Program-made: the position numbers and the translations under genes | Shown: positions 38,778-50,402 of the stretch, piece by piece | Layout: every line of letters starts with the position of its first letter | Numbering within the stretch: position 1 is the stretch's first letter | The notes under the pieces: generated by a model | Seen by the model: only the letters and a program-made list of their open reading frames with translations | Told to the model about the DNA's origin: nothing | Database searches by the model: none | Source of the DNA: Prorocentrum cordatum | Taxonomy: Eukaryota > Sar > Dinophyceae > Prorocentrales > Prorocentraceae | NCBI GenBank assembly: GCA_963575745.1 | Contig: CAUYUJ010002770.1 | Coordinates: 1-64,000, forward strand | Direction: 5' to 3' | Length of the DNA stretch: 64,000 bases

Positions 38778-38870
38778 CTCTGACGAGTACGGGTGGGAGC
38801 TCGAAGCCCGCCTGCGCTGGCAGACGAGGGGTGCGGGGCTTCCGAAGAAAACGGTTTCAGGCTGAACAAC

Positions 38871-39450
38871 CTTGCCTGCCGCGGACTAGTGGCTACGGAG
38901 AGGGGCGGACGAGGAGGAGGAGGAGGAGGAACATGAGGGGAGACGATGAGAAGAGGTGTGAGTAGATCTGGTCGGCGTGCCCTGGCGCGCTGATCACCCT
39001 GACGAGTGGGACGATCGTCGATGCTTGCGCCCTCTGCCCGTCACTTCTTCCTTACTTCTTCGGGTTGGTTCGGAACAACCAAATCTGGTTGCATGCAGGT
39101 CCGCTCGCGATTCGATCCAGCTCGATCAGGTTCGGCGGGCTGAGTCGTTTCAGCTGCCGATTCGATACGGGAGGCTACCAGCAGGGACAATCTTGCGACT
39201 TCTATCCGATGCCAGACGGTTCGATCCGATTCGATCCTATCCGATCCATGTCCAGCTTCTCGATGCGATTTTATAGTTTTGTTGCTCACGTCATGCAGGT
39301 TCGGCCTTGCGGTCCCAGGGGGGGGGGGGGGGGGCGGGCCAGAAAGGTGGAAACGGACGAGAGAGGCCTCGCAGCGACCGCAGGCCAATTCCAGGTCCGT
39401 GTTTGCGCAGGTCATCCCCGTTGGTCAGGAGATTGTGGGAGGGTCAAACC
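38871..39450. other. 5' flank of LINE, no supported gene
   Basis: A short GGA tract (38905-38935), GATTCGATCC-type repeats (39105-39250) and a G(18) run (39318-39336). No coding signal was seen. Confidence 0.4.
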
Positions 39451-39610
39451 GTAGAGGAACAAAAAGCGTCACAATCGTAAGCTTTGGCAGTGTCCTCACG
39501 GATTTTTTGGGGTTGGCACGGGACCCCCCTCCCGCACCCCATGGCGGCGCTTCTGGCGCCGCCCCCAGCTCGCTGCGAGCCCCAGCGCTGCGCAAGTGAC
39601 GTGGGAGGTG
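39451..39610 (+). repeat. dispersed GC-hairpin repeat, copy 2
   Basis: Plus-strand counterpart of 1-175: GGAACAAAAAGCGTC, CTTTGGCAGTGTCC, CACGGATTTTTTGGGG, GCACGGGACCC, then a GGCGGCGCTTCTGGCGCCGCC-like hairpin. Confidence 0.5.
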
Positions 39611-40044
39611 GGTCTGGCGCCGACCCAAGAAGTCCTCGCGGCCCGCCGAACGCTTATGTCTATGTTGTTGTTTCTTCCTCTGTGCTTGGGATGTAGAAGC
39701 AGGAATTGTCATTTCGAGTTGCCCTGAGCACCTCGGGAGGCCGACGTGACACCCAATTTAGCCTGTATTCTGCTTTCGTACGCAGGCCAGATGGATCGGC
39801 AATCCTAAGGGGCTGGCAGTGCTGATTTTGGACAAGCCGCACACCTTTCCCCGCCCTCCCCCTCCTGCCAGGAGTTGGAAGGGGAGGAATCCATACTGTC
39901 CGACGTGTAGAGCACGACCAGAGCGCCCGATCTAATCTTTGTGCGGGATTTTCGAGCCACTTCGATCTGTGAGGGTGCCGGGGCCAGAAGCGGGGCAAAA
40001 GCGCCCCGTCGGGGTGCGACGCCTCGGTGTCAGGGGGCGAGAGG

Positions 40045-40091
<47 letters not shown>

Positions 40092-40605
40092 TCTGGCCTC
40101 GCCAGGAGGCTACCATGTTTTCCATGTGGGTGATCATGGACAAGGGCTCGAGGAGTGGCCTTTGGGTTTCTCTGTCGACCCTATACTTCTCCATCGGCCT
40201 CGCCGCCCTTTCTCCCCGCCCATTTCGGATCTCTCTTCCCTACCCCCGGCTATCTCCTGCGTTGTCTCTTCTCTCTCCCCTATCCTCCTTTCTTTGTCCT
40301 TCTTCCCTCGTGTCTCGTCTTTTGTCTCTCTCTCTCTCTCCTCCCGCTGTTTACCTCTCTTGCACTCTCCGCTCTCCTCCCCTCCACCCCCTGTTCTCTC
40401 TCGCCCGTTTGCGTTTCCTCCGCCCTCTTCTATTCCATACCCCCCTCTCGCCATCGCTCTCCTGCCACCCATCCTTTCTCTCCCTCATCCTCGCTCTCTC
40501 TCTCCCTCTCTCTCTTTTTTTTATCTTCCTTGCTGTCGCCTTCGGCCCTTCCCGCCACCGTGCCTGGGCTGTGGTTCAGAGGCCTGGTGGATGCAAATGA
40601 GAGCA
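39611..40605. repeat. microsatellite and CT-rich tract, no supported gene
   Basis: (TA)n at 40046-40065 runs directly into (TG)n at 40066-40091. 40170-40530 is CT-rich (TCTCTCTC). Nothing coding is visible in 39611-40040. Confidence 0.6.
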
Positions 40606-41030
40606 TTTTGAGGGGGGCCTCGGGAGCCTCTGGGGAGCTCTTGGGGCCATCTTGGGGCGGAAGGCTCGACATTCTGGTCGTGATACCCCTCTTGGGCCCG
40701 TCTTGGGGCCATCTGTGCCTCTTGGGCTGGCTTGGGGGCTTCTTTGGCCGTCCTGAATACCTCTTTGGGCGTCTTGGGGCCTTCCTGGAGGCCTCTTGGG
40801 CAGTCCTGGGGCGCGAATGGGGGCTTCGTAGGCCGTCTTGGAGAGTTGGAAGCTGACAAAGACGATAATGCTAAAATCCTTCAAACGGTAAGGCAAACCA
40901 TTGATTTTGGCCGCCTCTTGGGCCGTCTTGGGACCAGCTTTGGCGTCTTGGAACGCTCTTGGGCAGTCTTGGAGGCCTCTTGGACCCTCTTGGTCGCTTC
41001 TTGGTCGCTTCCACGCTGGTGGATCATTGC
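40606..41030 (-). repeat. CCAAGAGG modular repeat, block 2 (minus)
   Basis: Reads CCTCTTGGGCCGTCTTGG on the plus strand, so the module is inverted relative to the other blocks. The AT-rich core lies at 40845-40910 and the second landmark near 40655-40685 (GCTCGACATTCTGGTCGTGA). It is flanked on both sides by CT-rich tracts (40170-40530 and 41085-41310). Confidence 0.8.
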
Positions 41031-42095
41031 AGTTTACATATTTCCACAACCCCCCTCTGCCTCTTCACTCCTACGCGCGTGCGTGTGTCGCTTTCTTTCT
41101 TTCTCTTTATCGCTCTCTCTATCGCTCTCTCTGTCTCTTTTTTTTTGTTCTCTATCTCTCTCTCTCCCCCTCCCTCTCCCTCTCTCTCTCTCTCTTTTTT
41201 TTGTTGTTCTCTCTCTCTCTCGCTCTCTCTTCTCCCTGTCTTCTCTCTTCTGTTCAGACTTTTTTGGGTGTTGTTGATTCTCTCTGTCTCGCTCTCTCCC
41301 TTTCTTATTTGAGCGTCCTCGGAGTCATGTTTGCCTGGGCCAGCGTTGATACTTTGCTCTAGGTCATGATGCTCAGCGTTTCCGCACCAGCTTATCTCAG
41401 GAAGGAGTCCTGGGCATGCTGTCTCGAGAGGGACAGCGGGGGCGTGCCAGAAAATCGTAGAGAGGCGGGACCTCGAACATGTAGACTGGGACGAAACCGA
41501 CTGCAGACACCGCGAGAGATTTCGAATGTGGTCCTGGGATCCCTCTGAGGCCCGATGCCGGACCAGATTGGATGTCCATTGCTAATGCTGACATGTGGGG
41601 GATTCTCGAGCCAACGTATGTAGGCAGGTCTGCTTCCTCTCTTGCTTCGTAGTTGTGCGTTGTCATGTTTGTAGATGTACATCATTAATGTCGCTTCGCA
41701 CATGTTTCACATGCCCAGCGCTACGGCGCCCTCCTGCGACGCGCTGGCAGGTGACATCTGCAGGTCCGTGTCCGAGTGTTCGGGTGTCTCATCGTTCGCT
41801 ACAAAGGCGGCTCCGCAGCTTGGTCGGGACATTTGTAGTGGTGTTCGTACACACTGCGATGGGAAATTATTACCTATCGTTTTGGTATCCGCAGCGCTGC
41901 GCGCCCTTCCGTCCGATTGCCCACCTGGCGCTCTGCAATCAACCAGGCGGTCAGGTACCCTCTTGTGCGGTTTTTTGAATTCCATGTGTTCTGATTGCTT
42001 GGCTTGTGTGTGTGTGTGTGTGTGTGTAAATTTACCTATACGACCACCCTTCGGGTGATAAGGAGGTTGTGGGGGGGGGGAGCGGGGGGAGAACC
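41031..42095. other. CT-rich tract then unassigned sequence
   Basis: 41085-41310 is (TCTC)n. 41340-41995 is complex sequence with no recognisable gene. (TG)n lies at 42006-42027. Confidence 0.45.
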
Positions 42096-42790
42096 AACAT
42101 CTGACTCAATCGATCTCACTATCGATCTCACTCAACGGGACACCACGGGACACCACGGGACACTACGGGACACCACGGGACACTTGTCGATCTCAGTATC
42201 GATCTCACTATCGATCTCACTCAACGGGACACCACGGACCACCACGGGTCACCACGGGACACTGCGGGACACCTCTCGATCTCACTATCGATCTCACTAT
42301 AGATCTCACTCAACGGGACACCATATGACACCACGGGACACCTCGGGACACCACATCGATCGCCAGTATCGATCTCACGATCGATCTCACTATCGATCTC
42401 ACTCCACGGGACACCACGGGACCCCTCGGGACACCTGTCGATCTCAGTATCGATCTCACTATCGATCTCACTCAGCAGGACACCATATGACACCACGGGA
42501 CACCTCGGGGCACCACGTCGGTCTCACTATCGATCTCCCTATCGACTTCACTCAACGGGACACCACGGGACACTACGGGACACCACGGGACACCTGTCGA
42601 TCTCACTATCGATCTCACTATCGATTTCATTCAACGGGACACCACGGGACACCACGGGACTTCTCGGGGCACCACATCGATCTCAGTATCGATGTCGCTA
42701 TCGATCTCACGATCGATCTCACTCAACGGGACACCACGGGACACCACGGGACACGACGGGACACCAGCGGGACCGGCGGGACACCGCGCG
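42096..42790 (+). repeat. composite satellite of ATCGATCTCACT and GGGACACCAC units
   Basis: Runs of the 12-mer TATCGATCTCAC (with ATCGAT palindrome) alternate with runs of the 10-mer GGGACACCAC in six to seven higher-order units of roughly 100 bp. The open frame through it (repeating TGHHGTPRDT and RSHYRSH) is a repeat artefact. Confidence 0.85.
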
Positions 42791-43600
42791 GCACCGGCCG
42801 CCGGAGGAGTTATATTTGGTCCGGCCGCGGCTCAGCCACAGGAGGATTTCCTCTCGCCCGCCCACGCAGCTTCGCCGCGCCCAGACGCACGCACGGTACG
42901 CACGAGACGAACCCGAAACCGAAATCGATTTTCCAATAGGGAGGGTCTCCGTATCACGTCGGACTCACCCCCCAACCTCCGATAACATGTGTTAGCTTCA
43001 CATCAGCGGGGCTCTGAATTTTATGGGCCCAGACGTCCCGATCGCATTCTCGCCAGTCTTAATCACAGGGCCAGGGTTTGCGCCTTCCTGGCCAGGCCCG
43101 CAGGGCGCACACGCCCATCCTGGGCTGGGACGGCCCGGCCAGGATTGGCGCAGGTGCACTTGTCTGCCCCCGTGTGGCAGCACACGGGGGCGAGAGGAAC
43201 GAAGTGGCAGGAGGAGCAGGAGGGGGAGCTCCCGCTCGGTGCACAGTTGGTGCCTCCGTGTGGCGGCGCACGGGGGCGAGAGGAACGAAGGGGCAGGAGG
43301 AGCAGGAGGGGGAGCTCCTGCTCGTGCTCCTCCTGATCGTGGTCTCTCTCCTCTTGCTCTCGCCCCCCCCCCACCCCTGCCCCTCCCTGCTCCTGTTCCC
43401 CGTGCTCCTGCTCCAGCTCCCGCTCCTGGTTGCCGTCCTGCTCCCGTTCCCGCTCGCTCCTGCTCTCCTCTCCATGGCGCCGCTCCCGCTGACGCTCCTG
43501 CTCCCGCTCTTCCTGCTTTTCGTGCTCCTCCTCCTCCTCCTCCTCCCCCTCCTGACTCTCCACGGTAGGCAGATTGGCTTTTTCGTTGCATTGATAGCTT
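42791..43600. repeat. unassigned DNA then a duplicated segment and GCTCCTGCTC tract
   Basis: 42791-43165 has no supported gene. At about 43170 and 43256 a segment of about 75 bp is repeated (CCGTGTGGC, GCACACGGGGGCGAGAGGAAC, CAGGAGGAGCAGGAGGGGGA). 43310-43560 is GCTCCTGCTCC-rich. Confidence 0.6.
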
Positions 43601-43965
43601 AAGCTTTGATCTTCCGCCCCCTCACTCCTGATCCTCCACATCCACCTTCCTCCCGAGACGCCGCCCTCTCTGTCCGCCCGATCCTTCTGGCTTATCATGC
43701 TCCAACTCCTCTTACTCCTCCTGTTCCCGAATCCAGCCACTTCCAGATGTTTGGGTATCCTATACATTCGTGCATTGGGAAGTGGCGCAGCGGGCGAGGG
43801 CCACAATTCAGAAGTCCATTCAGGTCTCGCAGTGGGACCTCCGTGGTTGACGCAGGCCAAGACCTGTAGACGCAGACGAATCCTTGGATCTGCCGCGATT
43901 GCATGTCAGCCCTTCCCAATTGTCCCTTCAGGCAGTCTGGCAGGGAGTGTGCGGGTTAAGTCGCC

Positions 43966-44640
43966 TCAGCACATCATCAGCCAGCAGTGCCAGAATCGGA
44001 TACAATATGGGGACGTGAGCCTCAAGTTAACCGCTGGCGCAACTGGCCGCGGCGTAAGCAAGGATAGCAGAGCGTAGGGGGAGCTGTAGCGGCTGACATC
44101 CCCACCGAGGACATGGTCAAGTTGGTCAAGGGCAAACATTCCAGCAGGACACAGACTTGGCAAGGGGGAGTCGAATCGCTTTCCAACAAGGCGAGGAGGA
44201 ACAGCCCGCTGACCTTTCCCTCTAGTGGCCTCCAGGACCTGCTCCAGGGGAACAACAGGAAGGCCAAACATATCGGAGGAGCGGCCACCCACGTCCGTGA
44301 TGCAAAGGCGTCTTTCCAGGGGGCGCAGCGAGTCTTCGACGAGGGACAAGCAACCTGGCTTTGATCGAGAAGCATGTCCAGGATGCGTCGGCGTGTGTCT
44401 TGACCAGACATCCTGGTCATTAGTCCATGTTCAACCACAGACATGAGATGACCATGTCTGAACACATGGAACAGTGTTTTCGCAACTGTGGTGGCAGGCA
44501 GGGTATCAATGCTGATGACGTCGCCAAGCAGGTCGGCGAACATCATCCATCATTTCGTGCCAATAGACCCATCGATCTGGAAGATGAGTCCAATTCTCCT
44601 GCTAGGTGGGCATGCTGGGCTCGGAATGGTTCTTGACCCC
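43966..44640 (-). pseudogene. decayed minus-strand coding sequence, unknown
   Basis: Two overlapping frames look coding in turn. The first is MMFADLLGDVISIDTLPATT then VAKTLFHVFRHGHLMSVVEH (44546-44350). The second is SLVEDSLRPLERRLCITDVG then FGLPVVPLEQVLEATRGKGQ (44349-44100). A frameshift at about 44350 separates them. Hydrophobic periodicity and conserved-looking aromatics suggest real ancestry, but no family was recognised. An ancient retroelement fragment is possible. Confidence 0.3.
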
Positions 44641-46255
44641 GCCGACGAGGGAGTTCAAACCATCCATTGGAGCAACAGGATGTGGCATCTCAATTCTGGG
44701 AAGGTCAACCGATTGCTGAAAGTCGCCGCTTCCCACCCTGATCGACCTAAGTCGGGGTAGCCAGTCAGCCAGTCAGGTGGGGCCGTGGGCGTTCAGTTCT
44801 AGTGCGGTAGGTTCTGATCAGACTGTTCTGGGTTGGGCGCGCCATGACTACGAACGCCAACACGAGCTGTTGCCATACATGCGCATCTGCTTAGGGATAC
44901 GTATACGTACATATATGCATATATACACAGTGCGTGGAGGAACATAAAGTACATGACGCATTGAATCATCATCGGGGCTCTGAGTGGTCCAAGGACTGCG
45001 GGTATCAGGTGCGGATGCTTTTAGTGGAGCGCACGCGACCAGGCCCCGCGGAGTCGAGTGGTGGATCTTGCTGCTCTCGGCTTGCCTGCGTAGCACTAGG
45101 ATAGGGCTGACGGGCCAGAACGCGGCGCCTCGCGGCAAACCCTCCGAGGTGTTAGGAGGTTTCAGCGCGCCGTGGGTAGTTGCAGCGGGCTGGGAACTAA
45201 TACATGGAAGTGCAGGAGTGGACCAGGAAGACCGTTGCAGTCGTTTTGTGCCCACTTGAGCCCGCATTTGGCGCGCGTGGGGGATGGAGTTCCCATTGGT
45301 AATAGTGGGCCCAGGCCACTTGTCAGTAGCATTCGTGGTTGCAGGGGCTCTTGCCGGGGCCCGCTCCTGCTCAGTGGATAAGCCTCAAGCGACCTTTGCA
45401 TCGCCCCAGGCAGCCTAGCCTTTTCAATTCGGTCCAGGCCCCGCATGGGGTGTCGGACATGATTCCGACATGTTGAAGCCCGCCTCGCTGGATTGCCACC
45501 GCGTGCACACCCTTCGTCGAAAGCATTATGGAGGCAGGGGTGACAGGCCCGACGTTTCTCGAGGCCCGCTTCAAGTTGCATGGCACGGGGGCCTCAGGCA
45601 GACGTCGTCGATGGAGTTCGCGCGTCGATGAGTCTTTGCGCTGGCTGTATGAGGCTGCGCGCCGTTGCCTACGATGCCAGAGCGAAGGATTCGAAGTCGT
45701 TGTCGGCCCCCAGGATGCAAGCGAAGGCGGCGAATGCATCCCGGCGTCAAAGGGCACGAGTGATGCACAGAGGAACTCTATCCACATGCATATATGCTGG
45801 ACCCTACTAGCTCTTCAGAATCAGACCGCCCCAAGGCCCCGAACCTTTCCCCGCCCCGAGCCAGCCGGTGATACCGGTGGTTGCGCGCTCGCATCCGAAG
45901 CGAAGTCGCCCCCCGCCTGCGGGGAACTCTCTAAAGTTGGGCGCCTTTCTTGCCCCGCTTGTCGGCCGTGGCACTAGAGGCCCACCTCTCGCGGTCCGCG
46001 CGGGCTGAACACGTCTTGCGCGCGGCAACCTTACCTTCAGATGCGAGGTTGCCAGCGCCGCGCCGCCGTTCATGCGGCGCGCTGTCGACGCTCTGGCGCG
46101 CCTAGGAGCGGCGGCGCATTCTGCGTGAACTTCGTGCGGGTGCCCATGACTCGCTCTGACCGCCCAGCCTTCGCTATCTTTGGCTCACATCTCTGGCGCC
46201 CGGTGGCGCGGGCCCTCTCCGCGCGCGCGGCCGACGTGATTGCCGCGCGAGCCTC
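44641..46255. other. unassigned complex DNA
   Basis: Several short frames of 60-150 codons on both strands without recognisable domains (for example minus 45581-45162 and plus 45528-45977). Composition is close to random coding-like GC. Nothing can be supported. Confidence 0.3.
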
Positions 46256-47075
46256 GTGAATAACTCCCCAGCTTATGCGGCCACATCTCGATGGGGGAGC
46301 TACAGGGCGCCGAGGCCTTGCCCCCGACGCAGGGCCAGGCTTTCTGGGCAGAACTCGAGGAAAGCGGAGAGCTCTGGATCTCCGAGACCCGTTTGGCAGA
46401 CATTGTGGACATCCAGGACGGCTCGGTCGCGCAACGCTGTGGCCAGGCGGCCCCGCGCCAGACTGGCCGCGCGAGAATATGAAGATCGCGGGCAATTTCG
46501 CCACGAGGGCAAAGCGCCCACGAGCCAGTACTTTCGGGGTTCCCAGGGCCTTGCGAGGTCCCACCTCCGCCAGAACTCACGGGCCCAGGACCCCGAGATA
46601 TCTGCGGGGGCGAATCTCTCCGTCTCTGTCGGGGGCATTGCTGAGGGGGCCCCCGCTGCTTCAGCAGCGTGTCCACGCGCTGCCACCAATGATTGAACTT
46701 TCGAAACAACTTGGGCGCCCTGCAGGGGGGCTTCGACGTGCGCGCAGCGCTGGCCCCCAGTGCCCCGAGACCGCAGAGTGGGCCCAAGCCAAACCTTCAG
46801 GCGCGAGCGCCCGCAGCCCGCCCCTTGCCCCGAAGAGAAGGGGGGAGGATGGGGGGGGGAGCGCGAACCCAGCCCCCGCCCGCCCGCGAGCAGCCGACTC
46901 ACATCATAATTGGAAGCGTCATTCCGCTGAAGCAGCTGGGCCGCTTGCAACAGAGGGGGGGAATGGCGCCGCCAGCGCCCGCTGCGCATTCCCAGCCTTG
47001 ACGCCGCCAGCGGCGCCGAACTACGCGACTTTGTCTTCCCTGGCGGGCTCAGGCGGTGGGAGGCGGTCTTCTTAG
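46256..47075 (+). pseudogene. weak plus-strand coding remnant, unknown
   Basis: The frame from 46291 reads QGQAFWAELEESGELWISET and RLADIVDIQDGSVAQRC, which looks coding. It then seems to continue in other frames (ENMKIAGNFATRAKRP at 46480; NFRNNLGALQGGFDVRAA at 46693). No domain was recognised and the minus strand is also open here. Confidence 0.25.
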
Positions 47076-48262
47076 CGGCGCGAGAATTTAGCTGGGGCGT
47101 GGGTCAATGAGGATGATTGACCTCGCATTGCTTCGTAAATCAACGGGTTCTTAGAGAGTATGTGTGTAGCCGCGTACCTCGCATACCTCCTTCTCGTTCC
47201 CCTTCATGGTCGGGCCCAAGACAATCAACGCGGTCTGACTAGGATGTCGAGGCATATCTGACCGTGCCAACCCGTCTTCTTCGAAAGCCCAAAAGAGGAG
47301 AAAACAACTGATAATCATGATGAGGAGGAGGAGAAGGAGGAGGAATCATAGAAGGAGGAGGAGGAGGGCGAGGAGGTACACTCCCGATCTTTTTTGTCCG
47401 TTCCATTTCTACACCCGCCGCCAGAACTACGGACTAGATGGTTCTCGACATGTAACCTTGCATCCTTTTCTCTTCGGCCGTGGGTTCACCATTGCGCCGG
47501 GTTTGCAAGTTGTACGCCCAATGGACTTGCATTCGGGCAGTGCATCCCAAGTGCGGCGACTGCGGGCCCTTCCTGGAACGCAATTGGACTTGGACTGGAT
47601 TTCGCGACGGATCTAGTCGTGGTGACGGGGGCCTTCTGGAAGCCTCTACAGGCCCCTAGTCCTCACTGTCGTCGGCCCCGATCTTTCTCTCATTTCTCCC
47701 CCTGTTCCTATCGTGTTCGATTGTGTATTCCCCTTGAGAAACAGTGATCAAATTTTTGTGCAGAGGCCCGGTGGACACCGCCGACGACCGCAGAGATACG
47801 CCGAAAGTCAGTGGAGACCGCCGAGGACCGCCGAAACATTGCCGATGGCTAATGGGTCCATGGTCGACTAGGTAGCCCTCCTTCATGTCCCTCTTCTTCG
47901 ACCTCCTTCGGGGGAGACCCGAGGAGGACCAGGGCAAAGACCAGCAGGGTAACGCTGAGGAGGATGAGGGAGAAAACAATGAAAAGGTGGACTTTGAGGA
48001 CGAGGAGGAGGAGGGGAGGAGGAGAAGGAGGAAAAGGAGAAGGAGGAGGCTGAGGAGGAGGAGGCGGAGGAGGAGGAGGAGGAGGAGAAGGAGAAGAAGA
48101 AGGAGGGGGACGAGGAGGAGAAGGAAAAGGAGGAGGAGGAGTCACGAAACAGCTTAAGGACGCAATGTCTGGGCGGGGAGGGCCCGACGCGCGGGCTCCT
48201 CACGCCTAGCGGCCCAGGAACGCAAGCATTCCAGAGCCGCCCGCCTGGGCGAACACCGGCAG
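47076..48262. other. low-complexity region without supported gene
   Basis: GGA tract at 47310-47375, GACCGCCG-type short repeats at 47765-47850 and a long GGA tract at 47985-48145. The rest shows no domain. Confidence 0.5.
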
Positions 48263-48980
48263 CTACTGCACGCTGCGCTTCTTGTACTTCTCCAGGCTGG
48301 CATTCCACAGCACCGTCAGCCGCTCCATCTCGCGCTCGTACTCGGCGCGTGCCCGCTCGACCGGGTAATCGCAGTCCTTCTCCATCTTCTGAATCTTTTT
48401 GTGCCAGGCCCGCCTGCGCCGCGAGCTGCCCTCCTGGTCCCGCGGCGATTCCGGCGCGGGCCGCCCGTCGGGAGTGCGCAACGCAGCTTCTGCCTGCAAC
48501 GGGAGCGGAGGTCGGGCATCCTCGGGCGGCAGCCCCAGCTCGGGGCCTGCTGGCACCAAGCCAGCGCCGACGGCGCTGTCCACGTCTTGGCCGTCCAGAT
48601 CCTTCGGCGTTTTCTCGGAGTCAGCCACGCCCGCTGTCTCGGCCTGGACGTCCATGACCGTCACGGCGGGCACGACGTTCAGCTCCACGGCCGCCTCAAC
48701 GGTGCCTTGCTTGAACTCGCGCGCCTGGCCTTTCCCGTCCGCGTCCTGGCCGACCTGCTGGTCCCCCATCTCGTGCTGCACGATCGTGATCAGGTCGCCG
48801 TACACGTCCACCTGCTTCGCGATGCCGCTCGCGTCCTCGACCAGCGTCTGGACCTCTGTGGACGCCACGGCCGGCACGACGTTCAGCTCCACGGACGCCT
48901 CAACGGTGCCCTGCTTGAAGTCGCGCGCCTTGCCTGGCCGTCCTGGCGCTGGTACTGGGCTTGGTGATCCTCCATGATGT
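48263..48980 (-). CDS. unknown repeat protein with C-terminal coiled coil
   Basis: Minus-strand frame. Two homologous units of about 70 residues are visible: FKQGTVEASVELNVVPAVAS and FKQGTVEAAVELNVVPAVTV, each preceded by a segment like GDLITIVQHEMGDQQ. For the first unit this preceding segment (LIPIVLHIMEDHQAQ) is in another frame, so a one-base shift lies near 48940. An acidic/Pro linker leads to a charged coil (KKIQKMEKDCDYPVERARAE; YEREMERLTVLWNASLEKYK) and the end KKRSVQ. Upstream the frame enters a GGA tract at 48990, so the true start is lost or lies in another exon. The family was not recognised. Confidence 0.55.
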
Positions 48981-48989
48981 GCAGCACGA

Positions 48990-49620
48990 TCGGGATCAGG
49001 CCGCCGTCCTCCTCCTTCTCCTCCTCCTCCTTCCTCCTCCCTCCTCCCTTCTCCCTCCTCCCTCCTCCCTCCTCCCTCCTTCCTCCTCCCTCCTCCCTCC
49101 TCCCTCATCCCTCATCCTCCTTCTCCTCCTCCTCTTTTTCCTCCTCGTCGTCGTCCTTGTCCTCCTTCTCCTCCTCCTCCTCCTCATCTTTCTCCTCTTC
49201 TGGGCTTTCGAAGAGGAGGGGCCGCCACGGTCAGATATGCCTCGACATCCTGGTCAGAATGCGTCCTGGTCAGAATGTGTCCTGGTCAGACCTCTCTTTC
49301 GTTCCTCCAGAGTTCCTCCTCCTCCTCCTCCTCCTCCTCCTCCCCCTCCTCCTCCCCTCTTCCTCCTCCTCCTCCTCCTTCCCGCCTCTGTCCTCCTCCT
49401 CCACTCCTCCACCAGCCCTTCACTCCTTCCTCCTCCACTCCTCCACACCTCCTCCATTCCTCCACTCTTCGTCGTCCTCCTCCTCCCCATTCCACTCCTG
49501 CACTCCTCATCCCATCCTCCTCCGTGCCTCCTCGGCCTCCTTCTCCGCCACCTCCTCCGCCTCTTCCTCCACTTCCTCCACCCCCTTCCGTACTCCACTC
49601 CTCCCCCCAGTGTGCGCTCG
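48990..49620. repeat. CTC/CCT microsatellite region
   Basis: CTCCTCCTC and CCTCCCTCCT runs cover 49010-49195 and 49310-49600. GTCAGAATGYGTCCTG is repeated at about 49252 and 49267. Open frames here are compositional. Confidence 0.8.
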
Positions 49621-50158
49621 ATCCCTCGATCTTTCGAGCTCTCGGCCGACCCGCTTCCTCGGCCCCTGGGGGTGGCCGCGCGGCTTGCGCCCTTGCCTTC
49701 GCGGTGGGGAGCCTGCTGCTCTACCTGGTGGACGTGGAGCGGGGCCAGATCGACGCGGGCAGGAGAAGGCCGCCAGTCGGCGGGTCTTCACTGCGGGGGG
49801 GGGGGGTCGACGATCCTCGAGGCACGTGTTCGCCCAATGTATGTATACCCCGCTCAGCGGCGCCGATCTTACGCAGCCTGTGTCGGCCCTCACTGTAACT
49901 CCTGCGTAGGATTGACGGGCTTCGGTGGACAGGCACGAGTTGGCGCCAGCATACGTTCCGAGGATCATCGAGGCGGGGGCGGAGGACGGGAGGAGGCGTG
50001 GAGGAGGAGAGACGTTGAATGTTTTCACGCTTCGGCATACTTGATGCAGGGGGGGGGGGCAGGGTGGGTGGGTTGCGAACTCAATCGGTCGCCTTTCTGA
50101 ACGCAGGGCGTGCGTTTCGGCATTGGCTGAAGTCCGTCTCTCTTCGGCTTTCGCCTCG
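49621..50158. other. unassigned DNA
   Basis: A short hydrophobic reading LAFAVGSLLLYLVDVERGQI (about 49690-49750) could be an exon remnant with a membrane helix, but nothing around it supports a gene. G runs lie at 49795-49806 and 50050-50060. Confidence 0.3.
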
Positions 50159-50402
50159 TGGGCGCCCGTGCGCTGGGTGGGTCCGCCGATGTTTCGCCAC
50201 GTTGCCTCCCGTTTGCGTCTCGTCGGCGCCCCGTGCATTGGGTGGGTCCGGCGATGTTTGTTTCGCCGCTTTACCGCCCGTGGGCGCTTCGTGGGCGTTA
50301 CGTGTGCTGAGTGGGTCCGCCGAGGTTTCGTCACGTTGCCCCCGGTAGGCGCCGCGTGGGCGCCCTGTGCGCTGGGTGGGTCCGCCGTTGTTTCGCTGGG
50401 AA
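50159..50402 (+). repeat. minisatellite of about 64 bp
   Basis: Four imperfect copies, each with GCGCTGGGTGGGTCCGCCG followed by TTTCG and CGTTGCC. The open frame across it follows the repeat. Confidence 0.75.

Larger units (their letters stand above)
37199..38870 (-). mobile_element. LINE, 5' part (right arm of interrupted element)
   Basis: Minus-strand LINE sequence that ends exactly at the YR element boundary. The last codons before the boundary read TWLQKIDGELI, and the left arm opens PPTHSLTTCNLGRG. Together they form the C-terminal part of an AP-type endonuclease. See the left-arm entry (930-5215). Confidence 0.8.

Noticed and set aside
38680-38865. Plus-strand 61-codon frame beginning MAAELATRASIAEEAK
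   Set aside because: Looks regular, but overlaps the minus-strand LINE zinc-finger region on the opposite strand and has no other support.
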